This document shows, piece after piece, positions 43,637 through 51,865 of a DNA stretch of 64,000 nt (position 1 is the first letter of the stretch; each line of letters opens with the position of its first letter). The position numbers and the translations under genes are program-made. Source of the stretch: Compostimonas suwonensis. GTDB taxonomy: Bacteria > Actinomycetota > Actinomycetes > Actinomycetales > Microbacteriaceae. The notes beneath the pieces were generated by a model. That model had not been told where the DNA came from and ran no database searches. It saw nothing but the letters and a program-made list of their open reading frames with translations. Location: contig NZ_PGFB01000004.1 of assembly GCF_002797855.1 (NCBI RefSeq), positions 310,001 to 374,000 of the forward strand, read 5' to 3'.

Positions 43637-44326
43637 TCAGGCGACCGTCCAATCGACCTCGCGCGCCCCCATGCCCCGCAGCAGCTCGTTGGCGCGGCCG
43701 AAAGGGTGGGAGCCGAAGAATCCCCGCGAGGCCGAGAACGGGCTGGGGTGGGCGGAGGCGATGATGGGCGTCGCACCGAGCAGAGGCCGCAGCGTTCCGG
43801 CATCCCGCCCCCAGAGGATCGCGACGAGCGGCTGCTCGCGGGCGACGAGGGTCGTGATCGCGTGGTCGGTGACCTCCTCCCAGCCGAGGCCGCGATGCGA
43901 TCCCGACTCACCCGCCTGCACCGTGAGCACCCTGTTGAGCAGCATGATGCCGCTCTGCGACCACGAGGTCAGGTCGCCGTGCTCGGCCGGCGGGATGCCG
44001 AGGTCGTCGTTCAGCTCCTTGTAGATGTTCTGCAGGCTTCGCGGCAGCGGGCGCACATGACGCTCGACGGCGAAGCTGAGACCGATCGGATGCCCCGGGG
44101 TGGGGTACGGGTCCTGCCCCACGATGAGCACCCGCACATCGGCGAGCGGGTTGCGGAAGGCGCGCAGCACGTTCTCGCCCGCGGGCAGGTACCGTCGCCC
44201 GGCGGCCGTCTCGGCGCGGAGGAAGTCGCCCATCCGCGCGATCGTGGGGGCGACGGGCTGCAACGCCTGCGCCCAGCCCGGATCCATGAGGCCGTCGGCG
44301 GCCAGCTCGTCGAGACTCTTCGGCAT
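43637..44326 (-). CDS. ung: Uracil-DNA glycosylase
   Basis: A 229-residue family 1 uracil-DNA glycosylase that removes uracil from DNA in base-excision repair. The water-activating Asp is in [10 protein letters not shown], and the Leu-intercalation/catalytic His motif is [14 protein letters not shown]. Also present is LLLNRVLTV. Length equals E. coli Ung (229). GGAGGA precedes the ATG at 44326. The long upstream open frame belongs to other genes. Confidence 0.96.
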   Translation of the reverse strand: MPKSLDELAADGLMDPGWAQALQPVAPTIARMGDFLRAETAAGRRYLPAGENVLRAFRNPLADVRVLIVGQDPYPTPGHPIGLSFAVERHVRPLPRSLQNIYKELNDDLGIPPAEHGDLTSWSQSGIMLLNRVLTVQAGESGSHRGLGWEEVTDHAITTLVAREQPLVAILWGRDAGTLRPLLGATPIIASAHPSPFSASRGFFGSHPFGRANELLRGMGAREVDWTVA

Positions 44327-44352
44327 GGGGTCCTCCTCGGTCCGTGCTCTTC

Positions 44353-45081
44353 TTATACGCCGAGCGTGCTCACGAGCACACCCTGCTCCGAGGGAAGCAC
44401 CCGCCACACGCTTCCCGCCCCGACGACCCGCAGCGGGCCCTCCCCGACGATGAGCGCCGTGCTCTCGTCGATCGCGACCCCGCCGTCGAGCAGCCCGGCC
44501 TCGGTCGCGGCGACGAGCCGGCCGAGGGTGCCCCACTGCGCAGCGTGCGCGTCGATCGCGAGGTCGATGAGCCCGATGCCCTCGGCGATCGTGACCTCGT
44601 CGAGACCCTCCCCGGTGTCGCTCGGGCAGACGGCGACGCCGCCGATGCGCCAGCCGCCCACGATCGCCGCCTCGGCGGCGATCGCCGCGCCGGCCGAGAA
44701 GCCCAGGTAAGGCAGGCCGCCGGAGACCAGACGGCGGATCTCGCCGACGACCGGTGCGACGGCGTCCCGGTAGGCCGGGGTCAGCCCGCCCGCGACGAGG
44801 AGGGCGTCGGCGTCCGCGAGGCTCGACTGCTCGACGGCCGAGCCCTCGGCGACGAGGATCGCGACCGGCTCGCACGGCCCGGCATCAGTGAGCGCCGCCC
44901 GGAAGTATTCGAAGGTCGCGTCGCCGTCGCTGTCGCCGTGATCACCGCCGTGCACCACGATCACGGCGATGCGAGGAAGGGCGAGAGGCACGGCCCGCTC
45001 CCCCGCTTCTGCGACGAATCCGCCGTAGACGGCCTGATGCCATTCGGGGGCGTGGCCGCCGCCCACGAGGTGAATGCTCAT
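44353..45081 (-). CDS. Peptidase S51/cyanophycinase-like protein
   Basis: A 242-residue class I glutamine-amidotransferase-fold hydrolase. Nucleophile Ser lies in [13 protein letters not shown]. The segment [15 protein letters not shown] parallels the DxHxxxRGRLGRL motif of cyanophycinases. Such enzymes cleave aspartyl dipeptides or cyanophycin. The neighbours do not settle which. A TAGGCT -10 box lies 6 nt before the ATG at 45081, so it is probably leaderless, and that box overlaps the stop of the upstream channel gene. Confidence 0.8.
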   Translation of the reverse strand: MSIHLVGGGHAPEWHQAVYGGFVAEAGERAVPLALPRIAVIVVHGGDHGDSDGDATFEYFRAALTDAGPCEPVAILVAEGSAVEQSSLADADALLVAGGLTPAYRDAVAPVVGEIRRLVSGGLPYLGFSAGAAIAAEAAIVGGWRIGGVAVCPSDTGEGLDEVTIAEGIGLIDLAIDAHAAQWGTLGRLVAATEAGLLDGGVAIDESTALIVGEGPLRVVGAGSVWRVLPSEQGVLVSTLGV

Positions 45082-45090
45082 CCTCCGAGC

Positions 45091-45777
45091 CTATTGCTCG
45101 CGCGGGTCGTGCTGATCATGCGGCGGCCCCGGGTGCCGGATGCGCTCGCCCAGATAGGAGACGAGGGTCGCGGTCGCGGTTCCGACGATCGCGACGCCAC
45201 CCGCCATGAGGGCGACCGCGAGAATCCGCCCCAGCACGGTGACCGGGTAGAAGTCGCCGTAGCCGACCGTGGCGATCGTGACGCACGCCCACCACACCGA
45301 GTCGCCGAAGGAGAGGATCAAGGCGCCGGGCGCCGGGCGCTCGACCTGCAGCACGGCGAGCGAGATGACGTAGACGAAGAGCACCACGAAGAGCACGCCG
45401 TAGATGATGATCTTCGCGCGGAACGAGCCGCCGGTGTCCCTCTTGAAGTACGGCAGCTCCATGAGGTAGGTCAGCAGCCGGAACGGCCGCACGACCGGCA
45501 CGAGCACCGACAGCAGGTCGATGACGTGCGTTTTCGCGAACTGCTTCCTGTCGCGGCTCAGCGCCAGCCGCACGAGGTAGTCGACCAGGTAGACGATCCA
45601 GACGACCGCCAGGAAGCCGACCAGGATCTGCTGCACAGCGGCCGGTAGATCGGGCTCGAGGATGCACCACGAGTACACGACCAGGAACAGCACCGAGAGG
45701 ATGAGCAGCGGCCACGACGTGACCGCCTCCCAGCGAGCGCGGGATCCCCGCTGCGTGCCCGGCCGCGCGTCGCTCAC
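45091..45777 (-). CDS. Voltage-gated-type potassium channel
   Basis: A 228-residue ion channel. Segments S1 (about 22-42), S2 (about 49-70), S4-like region with Arg/Lys residues (VRPFRLLTYLMELPYFKR), S5 (about 121-145), the pore with selectivity filter TVGYGD at 170-175, and S6 (about 182-208). It overlaps the upstream SDR stop (GTGA). Expected to conduct K+ as a tetramer. An odd partner for an SDR. The pairing may be incidental. Confidence 0.92.
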   Translation of the reverse strand: MSDARPGTQRGSRARWEAVTSWPLLILSVLFLVVYSWCILEPDLPAAVQQILVGFLAVVWIVYLVDYLVRLALSRDRKQFAKTHVIDLLSVLVPVVRPFRLLTYLMELPYFKRDTGGSFRAKIIIYGVLFVVLFVYVISLAVLQVERPAPGALILSFGDSVWWACVTIATVGYGDFYPVTVLGRILAVALMAGGVAIVGTATATLVSYLGERIRHPGPPHDQHDPREQ

Positions 45778-46637
45778 GACACGCCGGTCCCGCCCCGGGG
45801 CACGAGCGGGCCCCGCGCGACCTTGTACGGGGCCGACTGCGCGACGGGCTTGACGACGACGAGGTCGAGGTCGACGTGGGCGGGCCTCTCGAGGCTCTGC
45901 ACGATCGTCTCGGCGACGTCCTCCGCCGTGAGCGGGTTCTCGACGCCCTGGTACACGGCGTCGGCGCGGGCCTGGTCGCCGCCGAAGCGGTTGAGCGAGA
46001 ACTCCTCGGTGTGCACCATGCCCGGCGCGACCTCGATGACCCGGATCGGCTCGCCGCCCAGCTCGAGCCGCAGCACGTCCATCATCGCGTGCGCGGCGAA
46101 CTTCGCGGCGTTGTAGCCGCCACCGCCCTCGTAGGCGACGTGCCCCGCGATCGAGGTGACGGTGAGGATGTCGGCACCACCGGCATCCTTCGCCCCGAGC
46201 CTCAGCAGCGGCAGGAGCGCACTCGTCACGCGCTTGACCGCGAGCACGTTGATCTCGAACATCCACGCCCAGTCGTCGGCGCTGCTCTTCTCGACGCTGT
46301 CGAGGCCCATGGCCCCGCCCGCGTTGTTGACGAGCGTGTGCAGCGGCCCCGTCACGGCCAGGTGGGCCGCGAGCGCGTCGACGTCGTCCTGCCGGGTGAG
46401 GTCGGCCACGAAGACGGATGCCCCGGTCTCCTCGGCGAGCGCCCGGAGCCGGTCCTCGCGCCGGGCGACCGCCACGACCTCCCAGCCGTGCTGACGCAGC
46501 AGCACGACCGTCGCACGGCCGATGCCCGAGCTGGCGCCCGTGACGACGGCACGCTTGGCTGCATCCTCTCCGACGCGGTCTCCCGCGTTCTCTCCGACGT
46601 TCTCTCCGGCACGGTCCACGGTCATCTCATCAGGCAT
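45774..46637 (-). CDS. Short-chain dehydrogenase/reductase
   Basis: A 287-residue SDR. An N-terminal tail of about 22 residues (DRAGENVGENAGDRVGED) encoded by a direct repeat is followed by TGASSGIGRATVVLLRQHG, NNAGGAMGL, and the active-site YNAAK. Close to the YdfG/serine-3-dehydrogenase subgroup. The ATG at 46637 was chosen because TACCCT lies exactly 6 nt upstream (leaderless). ATG 46625 is an alternative. Its -10 shares bases with the -10 of the divergent gene. Confidence 0.87.
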   Translation of the reverse strand: MPDEMTVDRAGENVGENAGDRVGEDAAKRAVVTGASSGIGRATVVLLRQHGWEVVAVARREDRLRALAEETGASVFVADLTRQDDVDALAAHLAVTGPLHTLVNNAGGAMGLDSVEKSSADDWAWMFEINVLAVKRVTSALLPLLRLGAKDAGGADILTVTSIAGHVAYEGGGGYNAAKFAAHAMMDVLRLELGGEPIRVIEVAPGMVHTEEFSLNRFGGDQARADAVYQGVENPLTAEDVAETIVQSLERPAHVDLDLVVVKPVAQSAPYKVARGPLVPRGGTGVS

Positions 46638-46642
46638 GTCAC

Positions 46643-46649
46643 TAGGGTA
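46643..46649. promoter_or_regulatory. Divergent promoter with superimposed -10 boxes
   Basis: The heptamer TAGGGTA gives TAGGGT on the plus strand (46643-46648) and TACCCT on the minus strand (46649-46644). Minus-strand start ATG 46637 is 6 nt away. Plus-strand ATG 46656 is 7 nt away. Both transcripts would be leaderless. Confidence 0.65.
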
Positions 46650-46655
46650 ATGACT

Positions 46656-46694
46656 ATGCGCAACCGCTCGGGCATCCGGGTGATCACATCGTGA
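46656..46694 (+). CDS. Putative 12-codon leader peptide upstream of the acyltransferase
   Basis: ATG 46656 opens MRNRSGIRVITS and the TGA at 46692-46694 overlaps the GTG start of the acyltransferase (GTGA). With TAGGGT 7 nt upstream the peptide would be leaderless and would couple translation of the acyltransferase, which lacks its own ribosome site. Inferred from spacing only. No homology claim. Confidence 0.45.
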   Translation: MRNRSGIRVITS

Positions 46695-47791
46695 TCCCAC
46701 CCCTCACGGGTGCCATCAGGGCGCGCGGGACCCGGCGGCGGGTTCCCCTCTGGGACAACGCCCGCTGGATCGCGATCACCCTGGTCGTGATCGGCCATGC
46801 GATCCTGCCCCTCATCGCGGCATCCGACACCGCCTACGCCGTCTACCTCTTCATCTACACCTTCCACGTGCCCGTCTTCGTGGGCGTGAGCGGGTACTTC
46901 GCGAAAGCGGGCGTGCCCGGCGCCCGGCAGATGAAGCGCATCGTGAGCGACATCGTGCTGCCATACATCGTCTTCGAGACGATCTGGACGGTCATCCACT
47001 GGCTCGTGGGCGGCGAGTTCCGGCTCGACTACGCAACGGCCTCCTGGACGCTGTGGTTCCTCCTCGCGCTCGGCATCTGGCGCATCGCGCTCCCCTATCT
47101 CGTGATGCTGCGGTATCCGCTGATCATCAGCATCGTCATCGCGGTGGGCGCGGGATACCTGAGCGAGGTCGACAGCACCTTCGCACTCTCGCGCACTCTG
47201 GGCTTCCTGCCGTTCTTCGTCTTCGGCTGGAAGCTGCGGCAGTGGCAGATCACCGGGCGCTGGCTCGCCCTGCGGCCCGCGGCGACCTGGCGGTGGCGAG
47301 CTGGGGCGGTCGCCCTCTTCATAGCCGTCGCGGTCGCGGCGAGCGTCTTCGTCGAGACCTGGCGCGACGTCAAGCTGCGCCGCTTCCTGCTCTATGACGA
47401 GTCGTTCTCCGAGCTCGGCTACCACGAGTGGTGGGCGGGCCTCATCCGCCTCGCGCTCATCGCGCTCGGCTTCCTGCTCACCCTGGCGTTCCTCGTGCTC
47501 ATGCCCCGGCACACCACCTGGTTCAGCCGTTTCGGCCAGGCGACGATGTACATCTACCTGCTGCACACCTTCTTCCTCTACCCCTTCCGGGAGACGGGGA
47601 TGCTCGCAGGCGAGCTCGGCGGCGTCTCGACCTGGGTGCTCGTGGCCATGATCGCCTACTCGATCGCGGTGTCGGTGCTGCTCGCGCAGCCGTTCGTGAG
47701 GCGGATCTTCCGCCCGCTCGTCGAGCCCCGGGCCCGGTGGCTCTACCGGCGCGACGCGAGCCTCTCTCCGCCGCCGCGCCCGAACCCCTAG
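46691..47791 (+). CDS. Acyltransferase family 3 membrane protein
   Basis: A 366-residue integral membrane protein with about ten transmembrane segments. The N-terminal block WDNARWIAITLVVIGHAILP carries the catalytic-type His (VIGH) of acyltransferase family 3 enzymes, which O-acylate glycans or related surface sugars. The target is unknown. The GTG overlaps the stop of the leader peptide. Downstream is copy D of the 83-bp element, 34 nt after the stop. A short CCCCTAG repeat lies between. Confidence 0.85.
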   Translation: MIPPLTGAIRARGTRRRVPLWDNARWIAITLVVIGHAILPLIAASDTAYAVYLFIYTFHVPVFVGVSGYFAKAGVPGARQMKRIVSDIVLPYIVFETIWTVIHWLVGGEFRLDYATASWTLWFLLALGIWRIALPYLVMLRYPLIISIVIAVGAGYLSEVDSTFALSRTLGFLPFFVFGWKLRQWQITGRWLALRPAATWRWRAGAVALFIAVAVAASVFVETWRDVKLRRFLLYDESFSELGYHEWWAGLIRLALIALGFLLTLAFLVLMPRHTTWFSRFGQATMYIYLLHTFFLYPFRETGMLAGELGGVSTWVLVAMIAYSIAVSVLLAQPFVRRIFRPLVEPRARWLYRRDASLSPPPRPNP

Positions 47792-47825
47792 CCCCTAGCC
47801 CCTCACCCAAGCCAACTCAAACCAA

Positions 47826-47908
47826 CTCAAAACGACGGAGTTTCCCGTTCCTGGGACGCATTTCTGCCCGAAACAACCCGTTTTTCAGAGAATCTCCGTC
47901 GTTTTGAG
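47826..47908. repeat. 83-bp palindromic 3'-end element, copy D
   Basis: Left arm CTCAAAACGACGGAGTTT (47826-47843), right arm 47891-47908, with one uncompensated mismatch at the inner end. It lies 34 nt after the acyltransferase stop and upstream of a tandem array of its right-arm sequence. The gene beyond it is convergent. Confidence 0.9.
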
Positions 47909-47973
47909 ATGTCCGTCGTTTTGAGATGTCCGTCGTTTTGAGATGTCCGTCGTTTTGAGATGTCCGTCGTTTG
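47908..47973. repeat. 17-bp tandem array of the element's right arm
   Basis: GATGTCCGTCGTTTTGA repeats at 47908-47924, 47925-47941 and 47942-47958, then a partial unit to about 47973 (CGTTTGGG end). Each unit repeats the TCCGTCGTTTTGAG core of the right arm of copy D, so the array is a local amplification of that arm. Confidence 0.95.
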
Positions 47974-47991
47974 GGTCGATACAGCTGACGC

Positions 47992-49476
47992 TCAGTGCCC
48001 GGCGCCCTCCGGAACGCGCTTGGGCAGCGTGAACACGAGCACGAAGGCCACGAGGGCGAAGACGACGCTCACCCCCATGGCGAGCTGCGCGCTGCGGCCG
48101 AAGCCGTCGGCCACGGCATCCGGGCCCGTCGACGGGTCGATGACGAGGGTTCCGAACAGCACGCTGCCGATGACGGCGATGCCGATCGCGCTGCCGATGC
48201 GCTGGACGGTGCCCAGGATGCCGCTCGCAGCACCCGCCTCCTGCCGGTCGACGGTCGCGACGATGAACGAGGTGTTCGGCGCGATGAACAGGCCGCTGCC
48301 GATGCCCGCGACGAGCAGGGGCGCCGCGAGCTCCCAGCCGGTGAGCTCGGGGGTCGGGATGAGCACGAGCAGCAGCCACACGGCCGCGAGCCCCAGGCTG
48401 AGCATGCCGACGCCGATCACGAGCACCGCCCGGCCCAGGCGCGCGGCGAAGAAGTCGCTGCGCGCCGCGCCCACGATCGTGCCGATCGCGAACGGCATGA
48501 CGACGAGCCCGGATTCGAGCGCCGTCGCGCCGAGGCCCGCCTGCCAGAGCAGGGTGAGGGTGAAGAAGATGCTCGTGAAGGCCGCGAAGTAGACGGTCGC
48601 CAGGATGACGCCACCGCTGAATGCGGGATGCGAGAAGAGGTGCGGCGGCACGATGGGGTCGCCCCCGCGGCGCACGACGCGCAGCTCCCACAGGGCGAAG
48701 AGCACGAGGGCGATGAGGCCGCCGGCGATCGAGAGGTAGGTCCACAGCGGCCAGTCCTCGCTCTGCCCTTCGATGAGCGGCACGAGCACGGCGACCAGGC
48801 CGACGGTCAGCAGCAGCAGTCCGACCACGTCGACGCGCTTGACCGCTCCGCCGAGCCGGATGGCCGGCAGCAGCACCGCTGCCGCGACGAGGGCGACGAT
48901 GCCGATCGGCAGGTTGACGCCGAAGACGAGCCGCCAGCCGGACTCGACGCCGAACGCCTCGATGATGAGCCCGCCGACGAGCGGGCCGAGCGCGCTCGAG
49001 AAGCCGAGCACGGCGCCGAGCACACCGAAGGCCTTTCCCCGACCGCGGCCCTGGAACATGATCTGGATGAGCGCCGTGATCGCCGGGAAGAAGAACCCGC
49101 CCGCAGCGCCCTGCACGACGCGCGCGACGATGAGCTGCACGCTGTCCTGCGCGAGGCCGCAGGCGAGGCTCGCGAGGGTGAAGACGGTGAGGCCGATGAT
49201 GAAGATCCACTTGTGGCCGTAGCGATCGCCGAGCCGGCCCGCCGGGATGAGGGTGAGCCCGAAGGCGAGCGCGTAGCCGGAGATGATCCACTCGAGGGTC
49301 GAGCTCGAGGCATCCAGGCTGTCTCGGATGCTCGGCAGCGCGACGTTGACGATCGTCGTGTCGAGCAGCGACATAAACGCGCCGGCCATGAGCACGACGA
49401 GGGCCCACCACGCGCGGCGGGGGCTGAGGGCGAGCACGGGGGAAGCCGCCCGGGCTTCGGGGGCGGGTGTGGTCAT
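47992..49476 (-). CDS. MFS transporter, DHA2 (14-TMS) drug-efflux type
   Basis: A 494-residue MFS protein with 14 predicted membrane segments. Motif A is AGRLGDRYGHKW, and motif C-like GAVLGFSSALGPLVGGLI follows. The opening LDTTIVNVALPSI is typical of DHA2 drug:H+ antiporters. Its ATG overlaps the PadR gene stop by 4 bp, and PadR should control it. The 3' end faces copy D and its array (convergent). Confidence 0.92.
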   Translation of the reverse strand: MTTPAPEARAASPVLALSPRRAWWALVVLMAGAFMSLLDTTIVNVALPSIRDSLDASSSTLEWIISGYALAFGLTLIPAGRLGDRYGHKWIFIIGLTVFTLASLACGLAQDSVQLIVARVVQGAAGGFFFPAITALIQIMFQGRGRGKAFGVLGAVLGFSSALGPLVGGLIIEAFGVESGWRLVFGVNLPIGIVALVAAAVLLPAIRLGGAVKRVDVVGLLLLTVGLVAVLVPLIEGQSEDWPLWTYLSIAGGLIALVLFALWELRVVRRGGDPIVPPHLFSHPAFSGGVILATVYFAAFTSIFFTLTLLWQAGLGATALESGLVVMPFAIGTIVGAARSDFFAARLGRAVLVIGVGMLSLGLAAVWLLLVLIPTPELTGWELAAPLLVAGIGSGLFIAPNTSFIVATVDRQEAGAASGILGTVQRIGSAIGIAVIGSVLFGTLVIDPSTGPDAVADGFGRSAQLAMGVSVVFALVAFVLVFTLPKRVPEGAGH

Positions 49477-50054
49477 TGCTGTTGCGCCTTTCTGGCGGTC
49501 GTTCTGGCGGTCTCGTCGGCGACGATGGCGGGCAGGCTCTCGATGACGGTGTCGAGCCAGGCGAGCTCGGCCTCGAGCCGCATGAGCCCGTGCTCGTTGG
49601 CGAGCGTCTCGGCGACCGTGAGGTAGCGGCGGATGTTCTCGAGGTGGGCGCGCGACTCGCGCAGCCGGGCCTCGAGCACGTCGCGACGGGCGCCGAGCGT
49701 CGCCGGCAGCTCGTCGAGCTTCTCGCCGTCGAGGCGGGCGAGCGCGAGGTCGAAGGGGTCGGGGCGCAGCACGATCTCGCGCAGGGTCTCGAGCCGGATC
49801 ACGCCGAGGGAGACGCGGCCCGCATCGCTGATCGCGTAGACGACGCGCTCGGGGTAGTTGCCCTCGCGCTCGGAGCGCACCCCGTCGATGAGGCCCTCCG
49901 CCGCGAGCCGCTTGATCGCGCCGTAGATCGCGCCGACGGTGAAGTCCGTCCACTTGTGGATGTGCTCCTCCTGGGCGAGCAGCCGCAGCTGATGGCCGTG
50001 CATGGGCCCGCGCTCGTCGAGCGACCCCAGGATGAACAGACGAATGGATGACAC
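49473..50054 (-). CDS. PadR family transcriptional regulator
   Basis: A 193-residue PadR regulator. N-terminal winged HTH (IRLFILGSLDERGPMHGHQL, GAIYGAIKRLAAEGLIDGV) with C-terminal helical dimer domain (Vir_act_alpha_C type) about 100-180. GTG start at 50054, with AAGAGT 6 nt upstream and TTGCAA 17 nt further, giving a leaderless transcript. The operator palindrome sits between those boxes. It precedes and overlaps the MFS gene. Confidence 0.9.
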   Translation of the reverse strand: MSSIRLFILGSLDERGPMHGHQLRLLAQEEHIHKWTDFTVGAIYGAIKRLAAEGLIDGVRSEREGNYPERVVYAISDAGRVSLGVIRLETLREIVLRPDPFDLALARLDGEKLDELPATLGARRDVLEARLRESRAHLENIRRYLTVAETLANEHGLMRLEAELAWLDTVIESLPAIVADETARTTARKAQQQ

Positions 50055-50060
50055 GAGACT

Positions 50061-50089
50061 ACTCTTGCACGACTAGTCGTGTATTGCAA
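50061..50089 (-). promoter_or_regulatory. PadR promoter with operator in the spacer
   Basis: Minus strand: -35 TTGCAA (50089-50084), 17-nt spacer, -10 AAGAGT (50066-50061), GTG 6 nt later. The spacer contains the 14-bp perfect palindrome CACGACTAGTCGTG (50068-50081). PadR autoregulation through this site is likely. Confidence 0.75.
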
Positions 50090-50189
50090 CCAACCGGCGC
50101 GCGTATCAGCCTCGCGCACGCGCTTATGGATCAGCAGTGAGACCGGCAGCGGATCGTCGGCACGAGGGTTACGCCGTGTGTCCTGCCGT

Positions 50190-50218
50190 TTGCCGAGGCC
50201 CGCGCGCCTGCCTAGGCT
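50190..50218 (+). promoter_or_regulatory. metY promoter
   Basis: -35 TTGCCG (50190-50195), 17-nt spacer, -10 TAGGCT (50213-50218). It predicts a leader of about 90 nt before the metY ATG, containing a small hairpin GCGGC/GCCGC (50228-50243). I could not match the leader to a known SAM riboswitch. The rest of the gap (50090-50189) shows nothing I can name. Confidence 0.65.
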
Positions 50219-50317
50219 CTCTCACAAGCGGCGAGGATGCCGCCGACCAGACCTCGCACAACAGATCTCACACAACGACAGACCCGAACGACAGAACAGA
50301 CCACGAAGGAGACCAGC

Positions 50318-51649
50318 ATGAGCGACACCACCGCGAACTGGAAGTTCGAGACCAAGCAGATCCACTCCGGTGCCGCACCGGACCCCGTGACCAACGCCCG
50401 CGCCACGCCGATCTACCAGACCACCTCGTACGTGTTCAACAACGCCGACCACGCGAAGAACCTCTTCGCACTCGCCGAGTTCGGCAACATCTACACGCGC
50501 ATCCAGAACCCGACGCAGGCGGTCGTCGAGGAGCGCCTCGCCGCCCTCGAAGGCGGGACCGGCGCCCTCCTGCTCGCCTCGGGCCAGGCCGCTGAGACCG
50601 CCGCCGTGCTCAACATCGCGCAGGCCGGCGACCACATCGTCTCGTCGAGCTCGATCTACGGCGGCACCTACAACCTCTTCAAGTACACGCTCGCGAAGCT
50701 CGGCATCGAGACGACCTTCGTCGAGAACCAGGACGACGCCGACGAATGGCGCCGCGCCGTGCGCCCCAACACGAAGCTCTTCTTCGCCGAGACCATCGGC
50801 AACCCGAAGATCAACGTGCTCGACATCCGCCTCGTCGCCGACGTCGCGCACGAGTCCGGTGTTCCGCTCATCGTCGACAACACGATCGCGACCCCGTACC
50901 TCATCCGTCCCTTCGAGCACGGCGCCGACATCATCATCCACTCGGCCACCAAGTTCCTCGGCGGTCACGGCACGGTCATCGGCGGCGCGATCGTCGACGG
51001 CGGCACCTTCGAGTGGTCGAAGAACGTCGAGAAGTTCCCGGGGCTCACCGAGCCCGACCCGAGCTACCACGGCGCGAGCTACACGGCGGCGGTCGGCGAC
51101 GGTCTCGCCTACATCATCAAGGCGCGCGTGCAGATCCTGCGCGACCTGGGTGCCGCGATCGCCCCGAACAGCGCCTGGCTGCTCATCCAGGGCATCGAGA
51201 CCCTGAGCCTGCGCATCGAGCGCCACGTGCAGAACGCCCAGGAGATCGCCGAGTGGCTCGACGCGCACGAGGACATCGCCTCGGTCAACTACTCGGGCCT
51301 GCCGTCGAGCCCCTGGTACTCCGCCGCCAACACCTACGCCCCCAAGGGCGTCGGCGCCGTGCTCTCCTTCGAGCTCAAGGGCGGTGTGGACGCCGGCCGC
51401 GCGCTCGTCAACAACCTGACGCTGTTCAGCCACCTCGCCAACATCGGCGACGTGCGCAGTCTCGTCATCCACCCTGCGTCGACGACGCACTCGCAGCTCA
51501 CGCCCGAGCAGCAGCTCACGACCGGCGTCACGCCGGGCCTCGTGCGCCTCTCGGTGGGCCTCGAGAACATCGACGATCTCAAGGCCGACCTCACCGCCGG
51601 CCTGGCCGCCGCGCGCGCCGTGGTCGACGCCGCTCGCGCGAACGTCTGA
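50318..51649 (+). CDS. metY: O-acetylhomoserine sulfhydrylase (MetY)
   Basis: A 443-residue PLP enzyme of the Cys/Met-metabolism family that converts O-acetylhomoserine and sulfide to homocysteine. The PLP Lys is in HSATKFLGGHGTVIGG. Also LASGQAAETAAVLNI and SSSSIYGGTYNLF (substrate and PLP loops). Length fits MetY (about 430-445), longer than MetB/MetZ. GAAGGAG precedes the ATG. The metX gene follows 252 nt downstream, the 83-bp element copy E lying between. Confidence 0.95.
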   Translation: MSDTTANWKFETKQIHSGAAPDPVTNARATPIYQTTSYVFNNADHAKNLFALAEFGNIYTRIQNPTQAVVEERLAALEGGTGALLLASGQAAETAAVLNIAQAGDHIVSSSSIYGGTYNLFKYTLAKLGIETTFVENQDDADEWRRAVRPNTKLFFAETIGNPKINVLDIRLVADVAHESGVPLIVDNTIATPYLIRPFEHGADIIIHSATKFLGGHGTVIGGAIVDGGTFEWSKNVEKFPGLTEPDPSYHGASYTAAVGDGLAYIIKARVQILRDLGAAIAPNSAWLLIQGIETLSLRIERHVQNAQEIAEWLDAHEDIASVNYSGLPSSPWYSAANTYAPKGVGAVLSFELKGGVDAGRALVNNLTLFSHLANIGDVRSLVIHPASTTHSQLTPEQQLTTGVTPGLVRLSVGLENIDDLKADLTAGLAAARAVVDAARANV

Positions 51650-51704
51650 GCCGAGGCCTGACCGGCTCACCCCGCGCGCACCCTGAACACGACTCACAAC
51701 ACAA

Positions 51705-51787
51705 CTAAAAACGACGGAGATTCCGCTGTTCTGAAGGCCTTGCACGCCCTACAAGGCTCTCAGAGCGGGAATCTCCGTCGTTGTGAG
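51705..51787. repeat. 83-bp palindromic 3'-end element, copy E (degenerate)
   Basis: Left arm CTAAAAACGACGGAGATT (51705-51722), right arm 51770-51787 ends CCGTCGTTGTGAG. Two mismatches break the outer stem, so this copy is decaying. It is 55 nt after the metY stop and 114 nt before the metX start, between genes in the same direction. Confidence 0.85.
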
Positions 51788-51809
51788 CTCGGCCACCCAG
51801 CAGCACGAG

Positions 51810-51865
51810 CACCCGGCCCCGGCACCCGGCACCCAGAGCACCCGGCACCCGGCACCCGGCACCCT
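51810..51865. repeat. CACCCGG 7-bp tandem repeat
   Basis: About seven copies of CACCCGG with interruptions (GCCCCGG, CAGAGCA) lie between copy E and metX. It is a simple repeat abutting the element on its right side. Confidence 0.85.

Noticed and set aside
45774-46700. Start of the SDR gene at 46700
   Set aside because: The extra 21 residues would overlap the divergent promoter and the acyltransferase leader. The ATG at 46637 has a perfectly spaced -10.
50090-50317. SAM-IV riboswitch upstream of metY
   Set aside because: The conserved core helices and joining sequences could not be found by eye. Only a promoter and a small hairpin are supported.
5440-51787. The five palindromes as CRISPR repeats
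   Set aside because: Copies are many kilobases apart in different loci, with no regular spacers and no cas genes. The 17-bp array at copy D has no spacers at all.
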